Origin: JAADHX01 sp964569385 | Lineage (GTDB): Bacteria; Actinomycetota; Acidimicrobiia; Acidimicrobiales; Poriferisodalaceae | NCBI GenBank assembly: GCA_964569385.1 | Contig: CAZMUM010000019.1 | Location: forward strand, 26,448 to 90,447 | Length of the DNA: 64,000 nt | Direction: 5' to 3' | Part shown: positions 25,182 through 34,113 of the stretch, piece after piece | How the letters are laid out: every line of letters starts with the position of its first letter | Numbering within the stretch: position 1 is the stretch's first letter | Translations under genes and position numbers: made by a program | Notes under the pieces: generated by a model | Seen by the model: only the letters and a program-made list of their open reading frames with translations | What the model was told of the DNA's origin: nothing | The model's database searches: none

Positions 25182-26107
25182 GAGAACGCACCGACAGACT
25201 CGACGAAGATGTCAATGGTTGCGCCATGATCGATCTCGTAAAGCACCTCGACGTTGGCATTGGCGTCGTCGTAACCCCGTTCGTCGACAACGGTCATCCC
25301 GGCGGTGATATCGCTCACGGAAACGTCGACATGGCGTTTGACCGACCCAAAGTGTTGAGGGTGAGTAACGGCCAGAACAGCGCAAGGATCATGTAGCGGC
25401 GACGTGCTGGCGCCACGCATGCGTTCGCTGAACTCGACACAGGCTTCGATCACTTCACCGGCGAAGGTGCCCACGGCGGTGCCGATTCCGGTAAGTCTCG
25501 CGGCGAGATCGCGATCGACCGTGTATTGGTGGGTGAGGTTTAGTCCGGCCATGATGATGCGCTTAGCGCCAGAAGCGAACACGATCTGTGCCGCGTGGGG
25601 GTCGGCCCAGATATTGAACTCGGCTACAGGTTGCACGTTGCCACCTCCCGTCGAGCCGCCCATAAGAGAGATGCCTGCCACTTTGTCGACGATGTCGGGT
25701 GCTTGACGAAAGGCAAGTGCGATGTTGGTAAGCGGCCCGATTGGCACCAGCCAAACGTCGTCGTTGGCGCGGACTGTGTCGACAATGAACTGGGCTGCGT
25801 CGTTGCTGGTTGGGGTGCGGTTGAGGGGCGGAAGGGTGGGGCCGTTGAGGCCGCCCTCGCCATGGACATGGGCGGCGTGTTTGGGCTCAACGATCAGCGG
25901 GCGATCAGCGCCAGCGTGGACCTCGACGTCGATGCCAGCGATTTGGCTCACCAACAAGGCATTACGCGTTGTTGCCGACAACGGCACATTTCCAGATACC
26001 GATGTGATTCCCAGCAGGTCGGTGTGCTGGGCAGCTACGAGGATGGCCATGGCGTCGTCGAGCCCTGGATCGCAGTCGAGGATGATCTTGGGGCGGTCGG
26101 TGCTCAT
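25178..26107 (-). CDS. Nucleoside hydrolase (IunH family)
   Basis: A 309-residue nucleoside N-ribohydrolase. The calcium-binding signature DCDPGLDDAMA lies at residues 11-21, with VSGNVPLSATTRNAL, PIGPLTNIALA, LMGGSTGGGNV and EFNIWADPHAAQIVF as further family segments, and LHDPCAVLAV holding the late Asp. It splits nucleosides into base and ribose. The TTRNA and EFNIWADP patterns fit the inosine-uridine preferring (IU) or pyrimidine types, but specificity cannot be fixed. It is the first gene of a two-gene unit with the hydroxyacid dehydrogenase and is divergent from the P-loop kinase gene. Confidence 0.9.
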   Translation of the reverse strand: MSTDRPKIILDCDPGLDDAMAILVAAQHTDLLGITSVSGNVPLSATTRNALLVSQIAGIDVEVHAGADRPLIVEPKHAAHVHGEGGLNGPTLPPLNRTPTSNDAAQFIVDTVRANDDVWLVPIGPLTNIALAFRQAPDIVDKVAGISLMGGSTGGGNVQPVAEFNIWADPHAAQIVFASGAKRIIMAGLNLTHQYTVDRDLAARLTGIGTAVGTFAGEVIEACVEFSERMRGASTSPLHDPCAVLAVTHPQHFGSVKRHVDVSVSDITAGMTVVDERGYDDANANVEVLYEIDHGATIDIFVESVGAFS

Positions 26108-26164
26108 GTTGTGTCAGTGTGCCTAACTCGCGGCGATAAGTGTGCCCGAAGCTAGCTTGAGGCC

Positions 26165-26728
26165 ATGAAGCGAATCTCATTCGTCGGCTCAAGCGCCGCA
26201 GGAAAGACAACCCTGGCCAAGGCTGTGGCGGCGCGAATCGACGTCGAGCACATCGAACTCGACGGCCTTTTCCATCAGGCCGATTGGACCCAACTGCCGG
26301 CCGCCGATTTCGTTGAACAGATCACCGCCAGAACCAACGACGCGGTCCAACGAACGGGTGGGTGGACAGCCGACGGCAACTACAACACCCAGACTGCTGG
26401 CCTCGTCCAAAGACTGGCTGACACGATCGTGTGGATCGACACCTCGAAACCACGCGTCATGTACCGGGTGACCAAGCGCACTCTTCGGCGGGCCATCTTT
26501 CGTGAGGAATTGTGGAACGGCAATCGAGAACCGTGGACAAACCTCTATGCGTGGGACCCGGAGAAGAACATCATCAGGTGGGCTTGGACAAGACACGCAG
26601 GCACCAAGGCGAGGTACGAGACGATGTCGTCCGATGGGTCTTGGGACCACGCCGAGGTGGTCAGGCTGAAAACCCCGACCGAAGTCGCGGCCTGGCTAGC
26701 CACTTTGGGTGGGGTTTGTGGACCGTGA
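26165..26728 (+). CDS. P-loop kinase-like protein (adenylate kinase / FlaR type)
   Basis: A 187-residue P-loop NTPase. Walker A is GSSAAGKTT (8-16). After it come ELDGLFHQADW and GGWTADGNYN, which place it with the adenylate-kinase-like 'topology modulation' (FlaR) proteins. IVWIDTSKPRVMYRVTKRTLRR is the characteristic lid region, followed by WAWTRH. The name FlaR comes from an old DNA-topology phenotype; the activity is likely phosphorylation of a small molecule. It starts with ATG and is followed by a strong hairpin shared with the convergent PRPP-synthetase-like gene. Confidence 0.78.
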   Translation: MKRISFVGSSAAGKTTLAKAVAARIDVEHIELDGLFHQADWTQLPAADFVEQITARTNDAVQRTGGWTADGNYNTQTAGLVQRLADTIVWIDTSKPRVMYRVTKRTLRRAIFREELWNGNREPWTNLYAWDPEKNIIRWAWTRHAGTKARYETMSSDGSWDHAEVVRLKTPTEVAAWLATLGGVCGP

Positions 26729-26747
26729 CGGTGGGTCACACCCACCG
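26729..26747. terminator. Hairpin between convergent genes
   Basis: CGGTGGGT at 26729-26736 and ACCCACCG at 26740-26747 form a perfect 8-bp stem with loop cac, directly after the stop of the P-loop kinase gene and 11 bp before the stop of the convergent gene. A short A-rich run follows on the plus strand, and no clear U-run is present. It probably ends both messages. Confidence 0.65.
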
Positions 26748-26758
26748 AAAGGCTCTGA

Positions 26759-27970
26759 TTAGAAGTCGACGAGGCCCGGGAGTTGGGTGTTGGGGTAGGC
26801 GTCGCGGTGAAAACGAGGGTTCTTGGACGACATGTCGATTTGATACAGCTCGTCGGTGGGCGATCGGGGCAACCCGAGCACCTCACACACCGCGTGGGCT
26901 AGCCACTGTTCGATCTTGAGAACAACCATCTTCTTGCGCAACCGACCCTGAACGTCACGGTTTTGTACTGTCGGCATGGTGTTTAGGGTCAGGATCTCGT
27001 CGATGGCTGGATTGGCCATCTTCTCGCGGCCCTCGTCGCTGGCATAGAAGTGCGTGACCGCGAAAACCAGTTTCTTCGGCTCGACCCGACGCATGAACTC
27101 ACACGACTTCACAACCGTCGAACCGGTTCGGACCATGTCGTCGAACAACACGACGTCGTGGCCGCGAATATCTTCGAACGTCGACTCGCTCTCGGCGTGC
27201 AGCTTGATCTCGACATCGCGTTCGCCCGTGCGCTGTTTGTCGAGAAGAACGAACTTCGCTTTTGGCAGATCGAGTCTGGCGAACATTTCCTTGACGAAGC
27301 CGCGGGCACCCTTATCGGGAGCGCACAACGCCAGACCCTCGCCATCTTTGCCGTAACTCACGATGTCGGAGTGCTTGAGATAGTCGGCGTAGATCTCATA
27401 AGGAACAAGGTTCTGGAAGCGGCCGTCGAACACCTTGTTGAAGACGTCTTCGACTGCAACCGAATGGTTGTGGACGGTCATTACTCGATCGACCCCGGCC
27501 AGCTTGAGCATCTCGGCATACAAACCAGCCGAAAACGGCTGACCGTCGAACTTCTTCAAGTCGTGTGCGTCTCGCTCGAACGAGGTGCTGCCGTGTTCGA
27601 GCCTTGGCCCACGGTCCTGGGCGCTGTAGTACAGGTCAGGTTCGACCAACATGACCGTTGCCGCGCCGTTGTCCTTGGCGGCCCTGGCGATGAACATGTT
27701 GCGCATGGCCAAGTTATTGCGACTCATGATGCGGCTTGAGGTACTGATAATGACCACGGTTTTGCCGTCGAGATGATGGCCAATAGCCGAGAAATCCTGT
27801 TCGTCGGAAATGAACCGCGGGCAGAATTCGGTGTTGGCGAACATCTTCATGCTGATGAGATCAGCGATGTCCTCGGCCTGGCCGACGGCGTAAGCAACGT
27901 CGATGGCGAAGGGATCGTCGGAGAAGTTGCCAACGATAATTACGTCGCTAGACGTCGCTGGACGATTCAA
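26759..27970 (-). CDS. Divergent ribose-phosphate pyrophosphokinase-like protein
   Basis: A 403-residue protein related to PRPP synthetase. The PRPP-binding phosphoribosyl loop is VVLFDDMVRTGSTVV (about residues 273-287). Upstream, VMTVHNHSVAVEDVF takes the place of the usual DLHxxQIxGFF segment, and NLVPYEIYADYL that of VDNLxAxxLL. It is about 85 residues longer than housekeeping PrsA and differs strongly, so it may be a second, specialised enzyme or a regulatory homologue. Housekeeping prs normally sits by glmU, which is not here. The only in-frame start available is TTG at 27970, behind gagcgg. It is convergent with the P-loop kinase gene. Confidence 0.72.
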   Translation of the reverse strand: MNRPATSSDVIIVGNFSDDPFAIDVAYAVGQAEDIADLISMKMFANTEFCPRFISDEQDFSAIGHHLDGKTVVIISTSSRIMSRNNLAMRNMFIARAAKDNGAATVMLVEPDLYYSAQDRGPRLEHGSTSFERDAHDLKKFDGQPFSAGLYAEMLKLAGVDRVMTVHNHSVAVEDVFNKVFDGRFQNLVPYEIYADYLKHSDIVSYGKDGEGLALCAPDKGARGFVKEMFARLDLPKAKFVLLDKQRTGERDVEIKLHAESESTFEDIRGHDVVLFDDMVRTGSTVVKSCEFMRRVEPKKLVFAVTHFYASDEGREKMANPAIDEILTLNTMPTVQNRDVQGRLRKKMVVLKIEQWLAHAVCEVLGLPRSPTDELYQIDMSSKNPRFHRDAYPNTQLPGLVDF

Positions 27971-28108
27971 GTTGACCCGCTCATCTTGGTCTGGCCATAG
28001 TTGCGCTAATCATCGATCTGCCCTGTCCGATGCTGAATGTTCGCCCCGGCTCGGCGCGTTCTGCGGTGCGGACCCTAGCAACCCTGAGCCCCGTCGGGGG
28101 CGATCAGG

Positions 28109-30991
28109 CTATCGCTCCTCGAACGCTCGAGGGTCGGGACATGCACAGATGAGGTTGCGGTCGCCATGGCCGTTGTCGACCCGGCTGACCGGTACCCAGT
28201 ATTTGTCGGCCCGTAGAGACTCGACCGGATACGCGGCTTCCGCTCTGCTGTATGGATGATTCCACTCGTCGGTGAGGAGATCCTCAGCTGGATGGGGCGA
28301 GTTGACGAGTGGGTTGTCGTCGGCGGGCCAAACCCCTGACTCAACCTTGTCGATCTCGGCCTTAATGGCAATCATAGCGTCGCAGAAGCGATCGATCTCG
28401 ACCAGGCTCTCGCTTTCGGTCGGTTCGATCATGAGCGTGCCCGGTACTGGGAACGACATGGTTGGGGCGTGGAAGCCGTAGTCGATAAGTCGTTTGGCGA
28501 CGTCTTCGTTGCTGATGAGTTCGTGCTGGCGAACATCGACGATGCACTCGTGAGCTACCAGACCGCCTGGCCCTGAGTACAACACGGGGAACGCTTCGCT
28601 GAGTCGGCTAGCGATGTAGTTGGCGCTAAGGACAGCGACCTTGGTGGCGTGAGCGAGACCCTCGCCACCCATCAAGGTGATGTACATCCACGGAATCGGC
28701 AAGATACCGGCCGACCCCCACGGGGCCGCCGAGATGGCTCCAGGCCCAGTCTCAGGACCGGCTTCGGCCACCACTGGGTGATTGGGCAGGAATGGGGCCA
28801 AGTGCCGCTTGACCGCCACTGGCCCAACGCCTGGTCCGCCGCCGCCGTGAGGTATGCAGAAGGTCTTGTGCAGGTTGAGGTGGCTAACATCGCCGCCCCA
28901 TTCCCCTGGTGGCGCCACGCCGACCAACGCGTTCATGTTGGCACCGTCGACGTACACCTGACCGCCGGCATCGTGGGTCATCTGACAGATCTCGCGAACT
29001 GCAACCTCGAACACACCGTGCGTCGAGGGGTAGGTGATCATCAACGCGGCAACGGTGTCGCGATGGTCGTCGAGTTTGGCTTTGAGGTGGTCGACATCGA
29101 CGTTGCCAAAGTCGTCGCAGTTCACGACCACCACCCGCAGGCCGGCCATGACAGCAGACGCGGCGTTGGTGCCGTGGGCCGATTCGGGGATGAGGCAAAC
29201 GTCGCGTGCGCCGTCGCCGCGGCTCTCGTGGTAAAGACGAATGGCCAGCAGGCCGGCGTATTCGCCCTGGCTGCCAGCGTTTGGTTGCAGGCTCACTTCG
29301 TCGTAGCCGGTGATGTCGACCAACATCGATTCGAGCTCGCGAATCATGTGCAGATACCCACTGGCTTGGTCCATTGGGACGAATGGGTGCATGCGCCCGA
29401 ACTCTGGCCAGGTGATGGGTTCCATCTCGGTGGTCCCGTTGAGTTTCATGGTGCAGCTGCCGAGCGGAATCATGGCTCGGTCGAGCGCGACATCTTTGTC
29501 GGCGAGCCGCCGCAGATAACGCAACATGTCGGTCTCTGAGCGGTAGCTGTGGAACACGGGATGGGTCAGGAACTTACTGGTGCGAGCCGAATCTGCGGGC
29601 AGTCCTGATGACGACTCGGCTTCGATGTCCGCCACTGCGGTGTCGATGTTGAACGCTTGCCAGACCTTGCCAACAATTTCGGCGTTGGTGGTTTCGTCGA
29701 GGCTGATGCCGACGGTATCGGCGTCGACTTTACGAAGATTCAGTCCGAGATCGTAGGCCGCGTAGGTAATGCTCTGGGCCCGGTGCGGCACCCTTACCGT
29801 CAGGGTGTCGAACCAGTTGTCGTTGACGATTTCGTAACCGGACTCGGTGAGCCCATGAGCCAAAACCGATGTCAGGCGATGCACCCGGCGAGCGATGGCA
29901 CTTAGACCGTCGGGCCCGTGGTAGATGGCATACATCGACGAGATAACAGCCAACAACACCTGAGCAGTGCAGATGTTTGAAGTCGCCTTCTCGCGGCGAA
30001 TGTGTTGTTCGCGAGTTTGCAGGGCCAAACGCATGGCCGGACGACCAGCATCGTCGATCGAAACACCTACTAACCGCCCTGGCATGGCCCGTTTGTGGCG
30101 ATCGCGGACGGCCATGTAGCCAGCGTGCGGGCCACCGAACCCGAGCGGTACGCCGAAGCGTTGGCTGGTACCAACCACAATGTCGGCACCCCACTCGCCT
30201 GGGGGAGTGAGCAGCGTCAACGACAGCAAGTCAGCCGCGACCGCTACCTGGGCGCCTTCTGCGTGCATTGCTTCGGTGAGCGCTGTGAGCGCGGCAACCG
30301 AGGGAACTTCCCCAGACGAGCCTGGGAACTGGATCAGACATGCGTACACCTCGGCTGGATCGAGGTCGGTGAACGGGTTACCGGTCACGACCTTGATGCC
30401 AAGTGGCCTGGCGCGAGTTTCGATGACATCGATGGTTTGGGGATGGCAGTCGGAATCGACGAAAAAGGTGTTGCGTTTGGTCTTGTCGACTCGCCTGGCC
30501 AGTGTCATGGCTTCGGCGGCGGCAGTGCCCTCATCGAGCAGGGACGCATTGGCCATGTCCATAGCCGTGAGGTCAGACACCATGGTCTGGAAGTTCAGCA
30601 ATGCCTCGAGACGACCTTGGCTGATCTCGGGTTGGTATGGCGTGTAGGCGGTGTACCAGGCCGGGCTTTCGAGCAGACGTCTGACGATGACGCTCGGCGT
30701 GAACGTGTCGTAGTACCCCATGCCGATTAGCGAGGTGGCCACAACATTGCGATCGGCCCGAGCTCGAAGTCGTTCGAGGGCCTCAAGTTCGGTTGTTGGC
30801 TCCGGGAGCTGCCTGACAGCATCGGAGCGGATACCGCCGGGAACTGCTGCGTCGATGAGGTCGTCGAGTGAGTCGTATCCGACCTCGGCAAGCATGTGCT
30901 CGACCTCGGATTCTGAAGGGCCCACATGTCGGAGTACGAAGCTTTCGTGTGGTTCCAGTTTGTGATTTCGGTGCGAGTTCATCGATGTCAT
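28109..30991 (-). CDS. gcvP: Glycine dehydrogenase (decarboxylating), P protein
   Basis: A 960-residue PLP enzyme of the glycine cleavage system. It decarboxylates glycine and passes the aminomethyl group to lipoylated GcvH. The N-terminal half has ESEVEHMLAEVGYDSLDDL and TAYTPYQPEISQGRLEALLN; the C-terminal half has the PLP lysine Lys709 in NLHKTFCIPHGGGGPG and the segment DKALDRAMIPLGSCTMKLN-like (here LDRAMIPLGSCTMKLN). Length matches the single-chain bacterial GcvP. Its ATG overlaps the gcvT stop (ATGA), so it is the second gene of a gcvT-gcvP operon controlled by the upstream glycine riboswitch. gcvH is not in this window. Confidence 0.96.
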   Translation of the reverse strand: MTSMNSHRNHKLEPHESFVLRHVGPSESEVEHMLAEVGYDSLDDLIDAAVPGGIRSDAVRQLPEPTTELEALERLRARADRNVVATSLIGMGYYDTFTPSVIVRRLLESPAWYTAYTPYQPEISQGRLEALLNFQTMVSDLTAMDMANASLLDEGTAAAEAMTLARRVDKTKRNTFFVDSDCHPQTIDVIETRARPLGIKVVTGNPFTDLDPAEVYACLIQFPGSSGEVPSVAALTALTEAMHAEGAQVAVAADLLSLTLLTPPGEWGADIVVGTSQRFGVPLGFGGPHAGYMAVRDRHKRAMPGRLVGVSIDDAGRPAMRLALQTREQHIRREKATSNICTAQVLLAVISSMYAIYHGPDGLSAIARRVHRLTSVLAHGLTESGYEIVNDNWFDTLTVRVPHRAQSITYAAYDLGLNLRKVDADTVGISLDETTNAEIVGKVWQAFNIDTAVADIEAESSSGLPADSARTSKFLTHPVFHSYRSETDMLRYLRRLADKDVALDRAMIPLGSCTMKLNGTTEMEPITWPEFGRMHPFVPMDQASGYLHMIRELESMLVDITGYDEVSLQPNAGSQGEYAGLLAIRLYHESRGDGARDVCLIPESAHGTNAASAVMAGLRVVVVNCDDFGNVDVDHLKAKLDDHRDTVAALMITYPSTHGVFEVAVREICQMTHDAGGQVYVDGANMNALVGVAPPGEWGGDVSHLNLHKTFCIPHGGGGPGVGPVAVKRHLAPFLPNHPVVAEAGPETGPGAISAAPWGSAGILPIPWMYITLMGGEGLAHATKVAVLSANYIASRLSEAFPVLYSGPGGLVAHECIVDVRQHELISNEDVAKRLIDYGFHAPTMSFPVPGTLMIEPTESESLVEIDRFCDAMIAIKAEIDKVESGVWPADDNPLVNSPHPAEDLLTDEWNHPYSRAEAAYPVESLRADKYWVPVSRVDNGHGDRNLICACPDPRAFEER

Positions 30992-32175
30992 CTCTTGTAG
31001 TTGTGAGGGGTGAACGGAAGGGCAGTTACGGCCACTGATTCGGGCTTTCCTCGCACATCGGCGTTGAGCAAGGTGCCGACAGCGGTGAGGTCGAGGCCGG
31101 ACTCTGAAGTTGTAGACACCAGCCCCATGGCCACGGGTGAGTTGACGGTTGGGCCAAAGCCGCCGGAGGTAACAACACCAACAGGAGCGCCCAAATTCGG
31201 ATCGGTAAGCATTGATCCGTCGCGTACTGGTCTCCGACCGACCGCTGCCAGGCCAACTCGTTTACGCGGCGGGCCATCGGCGATCTGTTGCTGAATGACC
31301 GCTGCGCCGGGGAAGCCGCCGCCCTCTCGCCTACGTTTGGGTATGGCCCAGACGAGGTCGGCCTCGACGGGCGAAATGGTCGTGCTCAGATCGTTGCCGT
31401 ACAAGCACAGCCCGGCTTCGAGTCGAAGTGTGTCACGGGCACCTAGGCCTATTGATTTGGCCCGATCATCGGACAGCAAGGTTCTGGCCATGTGTTCGGC
31501 CACCTCGGAGTCGACGATGATCTCGACCCCGTCTTCGCCCGTGTAGCCAGATCGCGACACAATCATTCCTTCGTGAATGGGCACTTCGGCAACGTCCATG
31601 AACTTCATCGCGCCTATCGGCTCGTGGTACTGAGCGGCAACCTCGACCGCCGCGGGCCCTTGTAGCGCCAGGATGCTCAGATCGCGCCGGAGCTTGACCG
31701 CGATACGTCCAGCGGTGGTGTGGTCGGCTAGGCGCTCGGCCAGATGCGCCATGTCGGCGTCAATTCGCGACGCGTTTACGACCGCGACGAACGGCACCAC
31801 CGAGCTGTCGCGTCGAGCGATCATTAGGTCGTCGATCACGCCCCCGTCGTCGTTGGTGAAAAACGTGTAGCGCTGTCGGCCCGGTTTCATGGTCGAAAGC
31901 AGCGTGGGCAGAATTGTTTCGAGGATCTCGGCAACCTCGCCGGCGTCGCCATGAAACTCCACCACACCCATATGTGACACGTCGAACAGCCCGGCCAATG
32001 AGCGCGTGTGCAAATGCTCGGCCTTAACACCCTCGAACTGGATCGGCATCTCGAAGCCGGCGAATGGCACCAGTCTGGCGCCGAGTTCTAAGTGAAGAGC
32101 GTGAAGGGCAGTGTGTTGCAAGGCCGCGGTGCCAGGCGAAGTGGCGTCGTCGTGTTTAGCAGCAGGCTCGGTCAT
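30988..32175 (-). CDS. gcvT: Aminomethyltransferase, T protein
   Basis: A 395-residue T protein of the glycine cleavage system, which transfers the methylene group from aminomethyl-lipoyl-GcvH to tetrahydrofolate and releases ammonia. Family signatures are LVPFAGFEMPIQFEG, LFDVSHMGVVEFHG, YTFFTNDDGGVIDDLMI, LALQGP-like ILALQGPAAVE, SRSGYTGEDGVEI and the C-terminal SPVAMGLV. The ATG at 32175 is the natural start; an open extension upstream runs through the glycine riboswitch and is not coding. The gene leads the gcvT-gcvP unit. Confidence 0.95.
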   Translation of the reverse strand: MTEPAAKHDDATSPGTAALQHTALHALHLELGARLVPFAGFEMPIQFEGVKAEHLHTRSLAGLFDVSHMGVVEFHGDAGEVAEILETILPTLLSTMKPGRQRYTFFTNDDGGVIDDLMIARRDSSVVPFVAVVNASRIDADMAHLAERLADHTTAGRIAVKLRRDLSILALQGPAAVEVAAQYHEPIGAMKFMDVAEVPIHEGMIVSRSGYTGEDGVEIIVDSEVAEHMARTLLSDDRAKSIGLGARDTLRLEAGLCLYGNDLSTTISPVEADLVWAIPKRRREGGGFPGAAVIQQQIADGPPRKRVGLAAVGRRPVRDGSMLTDPNLGAPVGVVTSGGFGPTVNSPVAMGLVSTTSESGLDLTAVGTLLNADVRGKPESVAVTALPFTPHNYKR

Positions 32176-32204
32176 TTGGGGTCCCCATGGTCGCGTGAGT
32201 TCGA

Positions 32205-32413
32205 CCCCCCGCTGTCTTGGAACCTGAGAGATTGGCCAGTTCTTCGTTGTGGCTGATGAACTGACGGCCCCGTCGGTGGGCCCGGTAGCAAGCTGCCGAG
32301 CCGCTCTCCAGCGTCGCCCCTGAGAGGTAGTCCTTGAGGCCTGAGCGTTTCCGGGGGTGGTTGCGCCTTCGGCGGCCGGCACTAGTACCGACGCTCTCCC
32401 ACTTCTCAGCAGT
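32205..32413 (-). promoter_or_regulatory. Tandem glycine riboswitch upstream of gcvT
   Basis: Read on the minus strand, two glycine aptamers follow each other. The first (about 32413-32318) has GGGAGAGCGTC, the core GCCGCCGAAGGCGCAACC and the closing CGGAAACGCTCAGG with AAGGAC. The second (about 32313-32205) has GGAGAGCGGC, the core GGGCCCACCGACGGGGC and CCAATCTCTCAGG with CAAGACAGCGGGG. A short linker (gcgacgc) joins them, and the leader ccactgctgagaagtgg could take part in the known leader-linker pairing. This is the classic arrangement that turns on the glycine cleavage genes when glycine is high. The region between the riboswitch and gcvT is about 30 nt. Confidence 0.9.
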
Positions 32414-32566
32414 GGCATAGCCGAATATAGCGCAGCGTTGCCCCTTTGGCTGAAGCCTGGCTTGTTTGGGCTGGATCGGTCGTTTCTCAAGTCGAAGTCG
32501 ATGTTGGCCGAAGATCAGTTCACACATGCGACCGACGGCAGGTCGCGCAATCAGAAAGAATCACCA

Positions 32567-33544
32567 GTGACGGTTCCCAAGTACTCGATAGTCGGCCGTT
32601 CGGCACTTGCTGCTGGCGCCACTTCAGCTCTGCTGCTACTTGGCGCCGCCGGTGCGTCGGCTGACCAATCGGCACCATCGCCCGACAGCGTCGTTGCTGC
32701 TCTCGTGGCTGGCGGCGCTGATGCCGACCGTTTGACCGAAGAGCTAACGGCCCGGGTGAACGAGCGCATCGACAGGGCCATCGAAGCTGGTGTACTTACC
32801 GAGGAAGAGGTGGCTCGGGTCGAGGAGCTACGTGACTCAGGCGAGTTGGCCGAGAGGGTCGCTGATCGCGTTGCCGCCAAAAAGCAGACCCGTGCCGAAC
32901 ACCGTCAAGCCGTTGTCGAACGCCTAGCCGAAGCCGGAATCGAGATTGAAGACAGCCAGTCGGTTCGAGAAGCACTGGATGAGGCCGGCTTCGACCGGGA
33001 CGAGACTTCTGAACTGATGAAACGCATCCGGCCCGACCGCGACGGCGATGAGCGTGAAGTAGACGAAACCGATCGAACGATCGACGATCTCATCGATCGC
33101 GTGATTCGGGACAACCGCTCTGACCGAGCCGACGACAATGACCTGCGAGACCTCGATGGCGATGGCGACATCGACGAGGACGACAAGGCCATCGCAAAGA
33201 GGCGCCACGAAGAGCGTAAGGAAGAACGCGAGAAAGATCGCGATGAGCGTAAGGAAGAACGCGAGAAAGATCGCGATGAGCGCAAGGAAGAACGTGAGAA
33301 AGATCGCGATGAGCGCAAAGCCGAGCACAAGGAACACAAGGACGAGCGCAAGGAGTACAAGGATGACTCCAAGGACGAAGGTCATATCGACAAGCCAGAA
33401 TCAGAAAACGAAACTGATGGGGACAAGGAGTCCGACGGCGACAAGTCAGAACAAGACGGCGGCGCTGAAGACGACAAGTACGACAAAGATGATGGAGCTG
33501 AAGACGACGCGTCAGAGCCAGACGGTGGAACTGAAGAAGACTAG
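32567..33544 (+). CDS. Secreted, highly charged protein with EF-hand-like motif and 11-residue repeats
   Basis: A 325-residue protein of no recognised family. From the GTG at 32567 there is a signal peptide (AAGATSALLLLGAAGASA, cleavage likely before ADQ or DQ). Residues 40-160 are helical and acidic, with pairs like GVLTEEEVARVEELRDSGEL that resemble weak EF-hand or helical-repeat signatures. DLDGDGDIDEDDKA looks like a calcium-binding EF/dockerin loop. Then three perfect 11-residue repeats (ERKEEREKDRD) form a charged helix, and the last 80 residues are almost all Asp, Glu, Lys, Ser and Gly. It may be a calcium- or cation-binding surface protein. The open frame upstream overlaps the riboswitch on the other strand and is ignored. 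Confidence 0.65.
   Translation: MTVPKYSIVGRSALAAGATSALLLLGAAGASADQSAPSPDSVVAALVAGGADADRLTEELTARVNERIDRAIEAGVLTEEEVARVEELRDSGELAERVADRVAAKKQTRAEHRQAVVERLAEAGIEIEDSQSVREALDEAGFDRDETSELMKRIRPDRDGDEREVDETDRTIDDLIDRVIRDNRSDRADDNDLRDLDGDGDIDEDDKAIAKRRHEERKEEREKDRDERKEEREKDRDERKEEREKDRDERKAEHKEHKDERKEYKDDSKDEGHIDKPESENETDGDKESDGDKSEQDGGAEDDKYDKDDGAEDDASEPDGGTEED
33212..33310 (+). repeat. In-frame 33-bp coding repeat, three copies
   Basis: Three direct repeats start at 33212, 33245 and 33278, each encoding ERKEEREKDRD. They differ only at synonymous positions (cgt/cgc and cgc/cgt). The period is the same 33 bp as two intergenic minisatellites in this window. Confidence 0.9.
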
Positions 33545-33588
33545 TTAGTGGACGACTTCAGAACCCAGGTGCGACCTCAAAGGACCCC

Positions 33589-34008
33589 ATGATTACCAAC
33601 CGACGATCAACATCGATGCTTGTTGCTGCTGCTCTTGTGCTCGGCGCTTGCACCTCTGGCGCTTCTGGATCCATCACAGATCCAGCGGCTGACGCCAGTA
33701 GCTCTTCTACGGTGCTGCAAGCGCCAGCCCAAGACACAACCCAAACGAGCGCTGCTGTTCGACCGACCACAACTTCGGTGGCGGTACCCAACATCGAAAC
33801 CGTTGAGTTGACAGCACTGCCGACAGCGGTGTCGGCAGCTCTCGCCGCCGGTGAGATTACAAACGACGGCGTGTTAGCCGCGGCTGTGATCATTGTGAGC
33901 GATGGCGATCTGGAAACCGCTATTGCCGATGGCATCGTGACCGAGGCCGAAGCCGATGCCGCAATCTCGGCCCTTGAAGCCGGAACGCTGCATCTCTTTC
34001 AGGGTTAG
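33589..34008 (+). CDS. Small predicted lipoprotein, 139 aa
   Basis: A 139-residue lipoprotein. The signal peptide MITNRRSTSMLVAAALVLGAC has the lipobox LGAC with Cys21. A Ser/Thr-rich linker follows, and then a short domain of two or three helices that alternates alanine and acidic residues (SAALAAGEITNDGVLAAAVI, AIADGIVTEAEADAAI). The second half resembles the helical unit in the preceding secreted protein (RAIEAGVLTEEEVARVEEL), so the two genes may share a domain. A ribosome-binding site aaagga precedes the ATG. The gene ends before a strong bidirectional hairpin. Confidence 0.62.
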   Translation: MITNRRSTSMLVAAALVLGACTSGASGSITDPAADASSSSTVLQAPAQDTTQTSAAVRPTTTSVAVPNIETVELTALPTAVSAALAAGEITNDGVLAAAVIIVSDGDLETAIADGIVTEAEADAAISALEAGTLHLFQG

Positions 34009-34053
34009 CTGGGTGGCTTCAAGGGGCGTGCTTTCACCGTTGAGGTTGTGAGA

Positions 34054-34094
34054 TTGATGCCGTGAGCCACATTTGGTGTAGCTCACGGCATCAA
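34054..34094. terminator. Strong bidirectional hairpin
   Basis: TTGATGCCGTGAGC at 34054-34067 is the exact reverse complement of GCTCACGGCATCAA at 34081-34094, giving a 14-bp perfect stem with a 13-base loop. It lies between the small lipoprotein gene (plus) and the beta-propeller-like lipoprotein gene (minus), which are convergent, and probably ends both transcripts. Confidence 0.75.
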
Positions 34095-34113
34095 CTTGGT
34101 GTCGCGACCTCCA

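Noticed and set aside
32176..32527. Open frames over the region between gcvT and the secreted charged protein
   Set aside because: The region is a tandem glycine riboswitch; conserved RNA cores explain it.
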